From: Chloroflexota bacterium
GTDB lineage: Bacteria > Chloroflexota > Dehalococcoidia > UBA2979
Direction of reading: 5' to 3'
Assembly: GCA_002701625.1 (NCBI GenBank)
Contig: NZWK01000044.1
Coordinates: forward strand, 5,642-13,835
DNA length: 8,194 nt
Each line of letters begins with the position of its first letter. Positions within the stretch are counted from its first letter, which is position 1. Positions 1 through 6,635 of this stretch are shown piece by piece. Position numbers and translations under genes: made by a program. The notes beneath the pieces were generated by a model, which saw only the letters and a list, made by a program, of their open reading frames with translations, ran no database searches and had not been told where the DNA came from.

Positions 1-399
1 GGGACCCCCGAACGGATAGAGGAGATAGTAGGGAAAGTTAGCAAAGCTTGTGAATCGACCGGTCGGACTGTGCGATTTGGGATGTATGCGATCCCGCTCT
101 GTCGTGATACTGATGACGAAGCCTGGGATGTGATTGACGGCATGCTTGCCCGAGTAGATAAATCACTTGTTGAAAAAAGAAAACAACGCACCTCTGGAGC
201 TCACGGAATGTGGGACAGTACGGACCCCTTAAGTGCTATTGATAGTAATGAAGGTTACGCAGCTCGATTAATTGGATCGCCTGACACGATATTAGAGCGC
301 ATCGAGCTCTACAAATCAATTGGAATAGAGATGCTCCATTTGGGTCTTGGCGACGAAAAGTTTAAGGAGCGGGTCTTCCCCAAGCTTGAAGCCCTCTAA
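1..399 (+). CDS. Luciferase-like (LLM class) flavin/F420-dependent monooxygenase, C-terminal part
   Basis: The frame is open from the first base and ends at a TAA at 397-399, so only the last 132 residues are visible and the true start lies outside the window. A GTG at position 70 could be mistaken for a start, but the coding frame continues upstream of it. The C-terminal pattern is typical of bacterial luciferase-like monooxygenases of the SsuD/F420-oxidoreductase superfamily. It shows a beta strand with FGMYAIPLCRDTDDEAWDVI, then the phosphate-binding turn 'ARLIGSPDTILERIELY', then 'GIEMLHLGL' and 'VFPKLEAL', the last alpha/beta unit of the TIM barrel. Such enzymes oxidise organic substrates with FMNH2 or F420; which cofactor and which substrate cannot be decided from this fragment. 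It lies 250 bp upstream of the transporter genes, so a shared transcript is possible but not shown. Family assignment is fairly sure, specific function is not. Confidence 0.8.
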   Translation, partial: GTPERIEEIVGKVSKACESTGRTVRFGMYAIPLCRDTDDEAWDVIDGMLARVDKSLVEKRKQRTSGAHGMWDSTDPLSAIDSNEGYAARLIGSPDTILERIELYKSIGIEMLHLGLGDEKFKERVFPKLEAL

Positions 400-649
400 T
401 CATTTGTAAACCCCTAATGCCCTATTTTCCCGTCCTTAGAGTCGTATGGGCTAGCTATTTAGAATCGTGCCATCAGCTCATCTGAGAGAACAGAGCTCAA
501 TCGCCGAGAACCACAAGTCGATTTCGGTCCCTAGGACATATGGAAGAATTTATAAAATCGATACTTATTGGGAGATTAAAGCAGCATTTATGCGGTAGGA
601 TTGAGAGATTGAACATGAGGGGTTTGAATTTGAAAGGAGTGGGAGCACT
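400..649. other. Non-coding gap upstream of the transporter operon
   Basis: No plausible gene is seen here. The operon promoter should lie in this gap if the upstream monooxygenase transcript does not read through. A TATAAAAT at 551-558 could be a -10 element but has no good -35 at the right distance. The partial palindrome GTCC-CTA-GGAC at 527-537 just upstream could be an operator half-site pair, but at this length it may be chance. The ribosome binding site AAAGGAG for the binding protein is at 633-639. Confidence 0.4.
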
Positions 650-1804
650 ATGCGATTAATGAATAAATTTTGTTTGCTCTTGACATCAGTGATACTGGCC
701 GCCTTCGCACTTGGGTGTGGAGTACTCGGTGGAAGTGAGACCGTAAAAATTGGGCTTCTAAGTCCTCAAACTGGTCCAATCGCGCAATATGCGCCTGGAT
801 TTGAGGATGCTGGAAGAGTGGCAATAGCCGAGCTCAATGCCGAACATGACGGGGATTACGTATTTGAATTGATTATCGGTGATTCAGGTTGCGACGGTAC
901 TCAAGCTGCAACTGCTGCACAAACTTTGATAGACAGTGGCGTAAAAGCGATTGTCGGTGCAGCCTGCTCTGGTGCCACACTTGGAGCGATAGCTGTGACT
1001 GCGCCCGCTGGAGTTCCGATGATATCGTACGCAAGTACCTCACCGGCAATTTCTGGAGCTGATGACAATGGTCACCTTTTCCGAGTTGTTCCTAGTGATG
1101 CACAACAAGCAGTGGCACTAGCCGCAGTCGCGTCTGGAGCCGGTGTAAGTAACCCTGCGGTCTTATACATGACTAACGATTACGGTGCCGGCCTTGGTGA
1201 CAACTTCGTGTCAAATTGGTCTGGTGATGCATGTGTCCAAGTTGGGTATGACCCAGCTGAGGGCTCGTATGATGCGTCTACTCTAGCTCAATCTGTAATT
1301 GATGGTGGGTGTGATTCTGTCTTATTAATGTCCTATGCCACTGATGGAGCCGCGATTATGGAAGCACTATCGGCACAGGGATTCATGGGCCAGATTATTG
1401 GTGCTGACGGTATAGCCGATGCTGCATTTACTGAATCATTTACAGATGCATCAGCTGTCAGTGGACTCATTGCCACAAGACCTCGACCAGGTGAGGAATC
1501 TAGCGCCAAGTCGAGTTTTGAAAGTGCATATGCAGCCGCAGGTGGTGCAGATGGAGCTATCTACACAGGTGAGACATACGATGCGATTAAACTAGTCGCG
1601 GCAGCTGTTGTCTCTGACCCCGATGGGGACTTAGTGAACGCTATAAACAAGACCGGTGTTAATTACTCGGGGGCGAGTGGTACTCACACATTCGATGCAA
1701 ATGGCGATGTGTTGGGCACGGGTTATGAAGTCTGTCAGTTTGATGGCACTAACTTCTCCTGTCCTCGTATTTGGACAGCTGATGGTGGATTAACTGGTAA
1801 CTAA
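650..1804 (+). CDS. Amino-acid ABC transporter substrate-binding lipoprotein (LivJ/LivK type, Peripla_BP_6)
   Basis: This 384-residue extracytoplasmic receptor should capture a hydrophobic amino acid for the permease encoded next. Residues 1-22 form a lipoprotein signal peptide (basic start, hydrophobic core) ending in ALGC, so Cys23 is the likely lipidated residue; the lipobox is slightly atypical, with Ala at -3. The mature protein opens with TVKIGLLSPQTGPIAQYAPG, the classic HAAT-receptor beginning. Against my recollection of E. coli LivJ, Cys81/Cys106 match its disulfide. Ser107, Ala128, Thr130, Tyr178 and Asp253 fall at its ligand-contact positions Ser79, Ala100, Thr102, Tyr150 and Glu226. 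This supports an alpha-amino-acid ligand rather than urea or an amide. Two further cysteine pairs (195/221 and 362/371) may also be disulfides. The start at 650 is chosen because AAAGGAG at 633-639 lies 10 nt upstream; the in-frame ATG at 659 is too far from it. A strong hairpin follows the stop. Confidence 0.92.
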   Translation: MRLMNKFCLLLTSVILAAFALGCGVLGGSETVKIGLLSPQTGPIAQYAPGFEDAGRVAIAELNAEHDGDYVFELIIGDSGCDGTQAATAAQTLIDSGVKAIVGAACSGATLGAIAVTAPAGVPMISYASTSPAISGADDNGHLFRVVPSDAQQAVALAAVASGAGVSNPAVLYMTNDYGAGLGDNFVSNWSGDACVQVGYDPAEGSYDASTLAQSVIDGGCDSVLLMSYATDGAAIMEALSAQGFMGQIIGADGIADAAFTESFTDASAVSGLIATRPRPGEESSAKSSFESAYAAAGGADGAIYTGETYDAIKLVAAAVVSDPDGDLVNAINKTGVNYSGASGTHTFDANGDVLGTGYEVCQFDGTNFSCPRIWTADGGLTGN

Positions 1805-1830
1805 CTTCCAGCTAATAATTAATGTAGCCA

Positions 1831-1863
1831 ACCGGTCTGCTTTCATTACGAAAGCAGACCGGT
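1831..1863 (+). terminator. Perfect 14-bp hairpin between binding-protein and permease genes (attenuator or mRNA-stabilising stem-loop)
   Basis: The left arm at 1831-1844 (ACCGGTCTGCTTTC) is the exact reverse complement of 1850-1863, with a 5-nt loop (ATTAC). GTAG at 1824-1827 and CTAC at 1864-1867 could add four more pairs across a 3-nt bulge (CCA). No T-run follows, so it is not a standard Rho-independent terminator. Its place just after a receptor gene and before the permease of the same operon suits a 3'-end stabiliser or partial terminator. Either would keep receptor mRNA in excess over the membrane components. The stem-loop is seen directly; the role is inferred. Confidence 0.75.
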
Positions 1864-1889
1864 CTACTCACACTTACCTGATCTAAATA

Positions 1890-4877
1890 TTGAAAGTCCC
1901 ACTGAGGGGTATGGTTGCTTTGAACGCAATACGGCGCCAGCAGATATTTAAAGCTCCATGGCTACGCCACTTACTATTTGCTCTATTACTTCTGTTTGAT
2001 GGTTACTTCGGTGCGATTTATAACCTAGGTTTCGTCGCCGGCTCTGGTCTATTTTCCGGTCAATTGAAATGGTTTATTTTATCTATTGAGATGATGATCT
2101 CTGGTTTAATTTTGGTTCGAATTATCGTTAACCAATCAAAACCCAACTGGAAAAGTCCGATTATCATACTGACTCCCGTACTTGTCGGTTTAATTGCCTT
2201 TGTAGTCCTGGAAGTCGTAGTGTCAGGTCTACATCGCTCTGCGACAATGAACTTTAATCTCTCCTCAATTTTGTTTAGTGGCTTGTACTGGTCAGCGGTT
2301 TACTTAAGCATAGCGATTGGCTTAACACTCACATACAAAGTTCAGCGTTTCGCTAATTTTGCTCAAGCAGAAATGATGCTTGTTGGTTCTTACGTCGCAC
2401 TGACACTGATGTGGTCCGACACGTTTTTCTCTATCTCTGACGCACCCGAAGACGGAACTATTGATTGGACTCTCCTGATTTGGGCTTCAATATGTGCGTT
2501 CGTTGTAACGGGATTCACGGGCTTATTGATAGATCGACTAGTTTTCAGACGATTACGGAGAAAGATGGCCACTCCGCAAGTCATGATGATCGCATCCCTA
2601 GGCGTGTCGATGGTACTTCGCGCCATCTTATTTATGCGATTCAGTGCGAGTACTTTCCGCTTCGTCCCCGATCGAGATTGGAGACTCAGCACCTCAACAG
2701 TAGATATCCCTACAGGATTACTTAAGCTGAATCTCGGAGATCGCGTAGCTAAACCACTTATGGATTTTTCAGCAAACGTGGATCCATACGGTTTTGCTTA
2801 CTCAAAAATAGCCCTGATACTAGGAATATTTGGAGCGGTGCTGCTTCTCATACTGCTATTACAGAAAACACGACTAGGCAGACAAATGAGAGCAGTAGCG
2901 GACAATCCGGACCTTGCCGCTTCCAGTGGTATCCATCTGGAACATGTCCATCGAAGTACCTCCTTTCTATCAGCAGGAATTGCTGGACTGGGTGGCTCAT
3001 TATTAGCAGGCATTTTACCTATCAATCCCGAACTAGGATTGATGCTATTGTTACCAGCTTTTGCCGTGATCGTGCTCGGTTCTATCGGTTCGATTCCTGG
3101 TGTCCTGCTTGGTGCACTAATAGTTGGTGTGCTCAGGGCCTTTTCAGAACCCGTTTTAATCGGGGCGGGCAATACGCTTGATAGGCCAACCGCCAGTGGT
3201 TTTGCAGAGGTAATGCCCTTTATCTTCCTTGTAGGTCTATTGCTGTTAGCACCCCGAGGAATTGGCTCTGCTATCGAAAATTGGAATATAGATCGAATGC
3301 GAAAAAGAAGGAGCATAGAAGAAGTCGCTGGGTCTCCCGTCGATGCTGTAGATACAGATCTTACTTCACAAAGTTCAGCGAATATTAGGAATCCAACATA
3401 TTATCTCGAGCTCATAACTGAAAAGATGAATAGTACAGTTAGTTCATCTAGAAGCGTTGCCAGACAATACTGGAATTCAATTCATCATCATCTGGCCCGC
3501 ATGACCGAAGTCCCTAAACCGATATTTGCATTTATAGGGTCATTTTTTTCGATCTGTAAATCTCAACTCAGTAGGCTGCTTAATATTCAAAGGGACACCG
3601 AAAGAGGCTCCTGGACTCTTTTTGCGATCCTGTTTTTAGTCCTTCTCCTGATTGTCTTACTGCTTCCCAGCGTGAGTATACTCACTAAAACATTACAGGT
3701 TGCACGCATCTTCACCTTACTCGGCATCTTTGCGTTAGCTGCATTTTCACTAAATTTACATACCGGAATTACGGGGATGACAAACTTTGGAGTGATCTTT
3801 TTTGTAGGAATCGGAGCGGTCGTAGTTGGCTTATTATCCGCACCTGTCGAAACTAATGGATATGGTTGGAATCCTATTGCCGCGACACTTCTAGCTGTCA
3901 TAATTGCAGCAATAGCTGGATGGCTACTCGCATATCCGACTGCACGACTAAGAATGGACTATTTTGCGATTCTGACGATTTCGCTAGCAGAGATACTACG
4001 TATTTCACTTCAGGCCGAGCCACTGCTTCGAGCTGGAACAGTTACTTCTGGCATCGGGATATCTCAATTCGCTCGACCTTTTGAAGACTGGTGGAATGGC
4101 AGTCCATCAGAAACTGTAGGAAATTTGATCGGTTTACCGTCCAATGCACCATACGTCGTACTGCTTGCATTTATGGCTATCGCTTGCACGGCCGGAGCCT
4201 GGTATCTACTCAACACTGTTCTGTCGTCGCCCTGGGGCAGAATATTACGCTCCATTCGAGAAGATGAAGCCGTGAGCCAACATCATGGCCATAATGTCTT
4301 GATTCATAAAGCAGCTAGCTTAGCACTAGGTGCAGCTATTGCCGCTCTTGCCGGAGCACTGTGGGCCTGGCTAAATACTAATATTTGGCCAGATTTCATG
4401 AACCCGGTACGTACTACATTTTTGATCTGGGCTGCTTATATTGTTGGGGGACGCGGGAATAATCGAGGGATGATCATTGGTGCATTCATAATCGTAATCG
4501 TTGAGTTCGTCTTCAACGTAATGGTGGTCTCGCGAGGAAGTGCAAGCCTGCCGTTTCATGGCTTAACCGCGTTCCTTGACTCTGCCTTCTCCTGGTTGAT
4601 GATTAATGTCGGAGGATTAGTATGGTCAGAACGATCAGTTAATGAAATATTTTCCCAGGGTGATGTACTGTTATCCCTGCCGCACCTCAAGTTAGCGCTG
4701 GTCGGGTTCGTGATCATCGGTGCCCTGCTTATGTCCTCTAGAGGCTTATTACCGGAAGTACCCAGTAGACCACAACGTGCTGCGTTAGTTGAAAGAGAAG
4801 TAGATCCGAGTGTTCTATCTAATTCCAGCGATAAAGCACAAAGTCAGCTCGATAATTTTGAGAATAAGGATAAATAG
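1890..4877 (+). CDS. Fused LivH-LivM permease of a hydrophobic amino-acid ABC transporter
   Basis: This 995-codon frame encodes both membrane halves of a HAAT importer, normally two proteins of about 300 and 300-425 residues. Residues about 120-456 are LivH-like: GLYWSAVYLSIAIGLTLTY, then NFAQAEMMLVGSYVAL, and the ATPase-coupling loop TRLGRQMRAVADNPDLAASS at 327-346. Residues about 575-950 are LivM-like: LNLHTGITGMTNFGVIFFVG, then the coupling loop SPWGRILRSIREDEAVSQHH at 780-799. Roughly three hydrophobic segments (about 27-47, 62-80, 90-111) precede the LivH core, which is unusual. A polar linker of about 115 residues (457-572), with Lys/Arg-rich and Ser-rich stretches, joins the halves and should be cytoplasmic. 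Coordinates give the longest frame, opening at a TTG; ATG 1911 or TTG 1920 is a likelier start. livG follows 2 nt after the stop. There is no internal stop, frame change or obvious internal ribosome site, so a genuine fusion is favoured. Confidence 0.9.
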   Translation: MKVPLRGMVALNAIRRQQIFKAPWLRHLLFALLLLFDGYFGAIYNLGFVAGSGLFSGQLKWFILSIEMMISGLILVRIIVNQSKPNWKSPIIILTPVLVGLIAFVVLEVVVSGLHRSATMNFNLSSILFSGLYWSAVYLSIAIGLTLTYKVQRFANFAQAEMMLVGSYVALTLMWSDTFFSISDAPEDGTIDWTLLIWASICAFVVTGFTGLLIDRLVFRRLRRKMATPQVMMIASLGVSMVLRAILFMRFSASTFRFVPDRDWRLSTSTVDIPTGLLKLNLGDRVAKPLMDFSANVDPYGFAYSKIALILGIFGAVLLLILLLQKTRLGRQMRAVADNPDLAASSGIHLEHVHRSTSFLSAGIAGLGGSLLAGILPINPELGLMLLLPAFAVIVLGSIGSIPGVLLGALIVGVLRAFSEPVLIGAGNTLDRPTASGFAEVMPFIFLVGLLLLAPRGIGSAIENWNIDRMRKRRSIEEVAGSPVDAVDTDLTSQSSANIRNPTYYLELITEKMNSTVSSSRSVARQYWNSIHHHLARMTEVPKPIFAFIGSFFSICKSQLSRLLNIQRDTERGSWTLFAILFLVLLLIVLLLPSVSILTKTLQVARIFTLLGIFALAAFSLNLHTGITGMTNFGVIFFVGIGAVVVGLLSAPVETNGYGWNPIAATLLAVIIAAIAGWLLAYPTARLRMDYFAILTISLAEILRISLQAEPLLRAGTVTSGIGISQFARPFEDWWNGSPSETVGNLIGLPSNAPYVVLLAFMAIACTAGAWYLLNTVLSSPWGRILRSIREDEAVSQHHGHNVLIHKAASLALGAAIAALAGALWAWLNTNIWPDFMNPVRTTFLIWAAYIVGGRGNNRGMIIGAFIIVIVEFVFNVMVVSRGSASLPFHGLTAFLDSAFSWLMINVGGLVWSERSVNEIFSQGDVLLSLPHLKLALVGFVIIGALLMSSRGLLPEVPSRPQRAALVEREVDPSVLSNSSDKAQSQLDNFENKDK
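1904..1909 (+). promoter_or_regulatory. Candidate ribosome binding site (GAGGGG) bearing on the permease start
   Basis: GAGGGG is the only Shine-Dalgarno-like string near the 5' end of the permease frame. It ends just 1 nt before the only ATG (1911) and 10 nt before a TTG (1920). It lies inside the frame if translation starts at the TTG at 1890, which has no SD-like sequence upstream. Spacing therefore favours the TTG at 1920, while codon preference favours the ATG at 1911. Confidence 0.4.
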
Positions 4878-4879
4878 TC

Positions 4880-5662
4880 ATGTCTGAACCGGCGCTACGT
4901 ATATCAGATTTGACTAAAGATTTTGGTGGCCTGCGAGCTGTGGATAGTATTTCTTTCGAGATCTCACAAGGTGAACTTGTCGGACTCATAGGACCAAATG
5001 GGTGTGGGAAAACAACTACATTCAATTGCATATCTGGAATGCTGCAGGCGAGTTCGGGCACAATTGAAGTTCTCGGACAAGATGCGACGCATATGAGACC
5101 CGATCAAATACAGCATTTAGGGCTAACAAGAACCTTTCAACATACTTTGCTGTGGCGAGAAATGACGGTAGTAGAAAACCTACTTGTACCTCCACGTGAC
5201 CAATTTAAACCTAACCCCATATTGGCATTACTGAAGCCCGGTACACGAAAGTCTGAAGCACGACGGATCCAAGACGCATACGAAGTCTTAGATCTGCTAG
5301 AAATCCCGCATATGGCACATAACCTCACAAGTGAATTATCTGGTGGTCAGAGTAAGCTAGTCGATATCGGCAGGGCTTTGATGAGTGCGCCTCGTTTCTT
5401 GTTACTTGACGAACCTGTGGCTGGGGTTGCCGGCCCCCTTGCCGAGCGAATTTTTCAGAACTTGCGCCGTCTTACCTCAGACAGAAATATCGGCATGTTA
5501 GTGATCGAACACAACATGGATTTTATCCTCCGCCGTGATGTCGACAGAATTATCGTAATGAATGAGGGCAAGGTTCTTATGGAAGGAACACCTAGCGAGA
5601 TAAGACAAAACCGTGACGTCATCGAAGCGTATCTAGGCAGTTCAGGGGGAGATACAAAATGA
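4880..5662 (+). CDS. livG: Branched-chain/hydrophobic amino-acid ABC transporter ATP-binding protein, LivG type
   Basis: One of the two cytoplasmic ATPases expected to drive the LivHM permease; 260 residues, normal for LivG. All ABC motifs are present: Walker A GPNGCGKT at 38-45, Q-loop Gln87 (TRTFQHT), signature LSGGQ at 153-157, Walker B FLLLDE at 173-178 with catalytic Glu178, and switch His211 (VIEHNMDF). The LivG-type C-terminus is present too: IIVMNEGKVLMEGTPSEI followed by VIEAYLG. Two details differ from common LivG. Cys replaces the usual Ala in Walker A, and the D-loop reads AGVAG where AGLNP or AGVNP is usual. The ATG at 4880 is preceded by AAGGA at 4866-4870 with 9-nt spacing. It begins 2 nt after the permease stop, so the two are surely co-transcribed. 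The gene overlaps livF by 4 nt. Confidence 0.93.
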   Translation: MSEPALRISDLTKDFGGLRAVDSISFEISQGELVGLIGPNGCGKTTTFNCISGMLQASSGTIEVLGQDATHMRPDQIQHLGLTRTFQHTLLWREMTVVENLLVPPRDQFKPNPILALLKPGTRKSEARRIQDAYEVLDLLEIPHMAHNLTSELSGGQSKLVDIGRALMSAPRFLLLDEPVAGVAGPLAERIFQNLRRLTSDRNIGMLVIEHNMDFILRRDVDRIIVMNEGKVLMEGTPSEIRQNRDVIEAYLGSSGGDTK

Positions 5663-6384
5663 ATAAGGTTTTAGAAGTCACCGGTCTTGAAGGTGGATAT
5701 GGCAGTGTTCAAATCTTGTACGGTATTGATCTCCATGTAGATCAAGGAGAATTCGTCACGATTATCGGTCCGAACGGATGTGGCAAATCTACTTTTTTGA
5801 AGGTGATTTTCGGGCTCACTACTCTTCATAATGGTGCCATTTTGCATAACGCTACTGATGTATCTGGATGGCGCACCGATAAATTAGTTAAAAGAGGTAT
5901 CGCATACGTGCCCCAGGTAGACAACGTCTTCCCGTCATTATCAGTTAAAGAGAATCTCTTAATGGGAGGAATTGGTCTCAAGTCGAGTGAAGTTTCAAGA
6001 GGAATTGAGCGTTCTTGCAAGATGTTCCCTGACATAAAATTTCGAATGAACGATCTTGCGGCTTCACTTTCAGGTGGAGAACGCCAAATGTTGGCTATCT
6101 CCAGAGCACTTATCTCTAATCCTAGTTTCCTGATGCTGGATGAACCCACTGCTGCCCTTTCGCCTCGATACCAACAGGAGATTCTTGCCAATATTGACAA
6201 TCTTCGAAATGACGGAATTTCAGTCCTTGTAGTGGAGCAAAATGCCAGATTATCACTTGCACGATCAGATCGAGGATATATATTTTCTAGCGGAGAAGTC
6301 GTGTATTCCGGTAGTGCAGAAAATATTCTTCACGATCCTAAAATCGGAGAATATTTTCTCGGACTCAATACTGTCGAAGGCTAG
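5659..6384 (+). CDS. livF: Branched-chain/hydrophobic amino-acid ABC transporter ATP-binding protein, LivF type
   Basis: The second ATPase of the importer, 241 residues, the usual LivF size. Visible motifs are Walker A GPNGCGKS at 37-44, Q-loop Gln86 (AYVPQ), signature LSGGE at 137-141, Walker B FLMLDE at 157-162 with Glu162, and VVEQNA at 191-196. Gln194 replaces the switch His of most ABC ATPases. This is characteristic of LivF (consensus VEQNA) and not a sign of decay. As in its partner LivG, Walker A carries Cys where Ala is usual. Its ATG overlaps the livG stop (ATGA at 5659-5662), and GGGGGAG at 5645-5651 provides a ribosome site 7 nt upstream, so translational coupling is likely. It is the last gene of the plus-strand operon; no clear hairpin-plus-T-run terminator follows it. 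Confidence 0.94.
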   Translation: MNKVLEVTGLEGGYGSVQILYGIDLHVDQGEFVTIIGPNGCGKSTFLKVIFGLTTLHNGAILHNATDVSGWRTDKLVKRGIAYVPQVDNVFPSLSVKENLLMGGIGLKSSEVSRGIERSCKMFPDIKFRMNDLAASLSGGERQMLAISRALISNPSFLMLDEPTAALSPRYQQEILANIDNLRNDGISVLVVEQNARLSLARSDRGYIFSSGEVVYSGSAENILHDPKIGEYFLGLNTVEG

Positions 6385-6432
6385 CTAGTATGTTTAGCCC
6401 TGTAGCCACACTCAACCGAAACTCTTACAAAA

Positions 6433-6452
6433 TGTGTCCAGTTTTGTGTCCA
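6433..6452. repeat. Two copies of TGTGTCCA at 12-bp period near the tRNA 3' end
   Basis: TGTGTCCA occurs at 6433-6440 and again at 6445-6452. Taken as 12-mers, 6431-6442 and 6443-6454 match at 10 of 12 positions. A weaker third unit (TTTGTGAG, from 6456) continues the phase approximately. The repeat lies about 45-60 bp beyond the 3' end of the minus-strand tRNA-Glu gene, in the gap after livF. Short tandem repeats of this type flank tRNA-embedded attachment sites as integrase arm sites in many elements. That role is inference here, as no integrase is visible. Confidence 0.5.
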
Positions 6453-6495
6453 CTTTTTGTGAGATCTTTTGCTCGTAAGGCATTGCGGCAAGTGG

Positions 6496-6570
6496 TGGTG
6501 ACCCCACCGGGAATCGAACCCGGGTTTCGAGCGTGAGAGGCTCGCGTCCTAACCCCTAGACGATGGGGCC
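6496..6570 (-). tRNA. tRNA-Glu (anticodon CTC), CCA encoded
   Basis: The minus strand folds as a complete 75-nt tRNA. The acceptor is GGCCCCA paired with TGGGGTC (one G-T wobble), and the D-arm is GTCT/GGAC. The anticodon stem is CGAGC/GCTCG around the loop CTCTCAC, giving anticodon CTC, which reads GAG (Glu). The T-arm is CCGGG/CCCGG with TTCGATT. Discriminator A and an encoded CCA complete the 3' end (6496-6499 on the plus strand). The D-arm and overall sequence resemble bacterial tRNA-Glu, agreeing with the anticodon. The gene sits 65 bp downstream of the hydrolase stop on the same strand. A TATGAT (minus strand, 6580-6585) ends 9 bp before the mature 5' end and could be a -10 box, but no good -35 accompanies it. 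Confidence 0.96.
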
Positions 6571-6635
6571 GCGTAAATCATCATACTGCGTTCTTCGATA
6601 TCAATACAGTCCGGTTTCACCAAAAATAAAATTGC

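Noticed and set aside
70..399. Apparent complete 109-residue gene starting at GTG 70
   Set aside because: The same frame is open to base 1 and the protein is clearly the C-terminal part of a longer monooxygenase, so this is an internal codon.
551..558. TATAAAAT as a firm -10 promoter element for the transporter operon
   Set aside because: No -35-like hexamer occurs at 16-18 bp upstream, so it is mentioned only as a weak candidate.
2798..3316. Minus-strand 172-residue open frame opposite the LivH part
   Set aside because: It is antisense to a strongly supported coding region, shows no recognisable motif and its composition reads like a shadow frame.
5826..6200. Minus-strand 124-residue open frame opposite livF
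   Set aside because: It overlaps the conserved ABC ATPase motifs of livF on the other strand and has no family features of its own.
6427..6458. Terminator for livF (ACAAAA...TTTTGT followed by a T-run)
   Set aside because: The possible stem is A/T-only and 6 bp long, too weak for a Rho-independent terminator; the TGTGTCCA repeat explains the pattern better.
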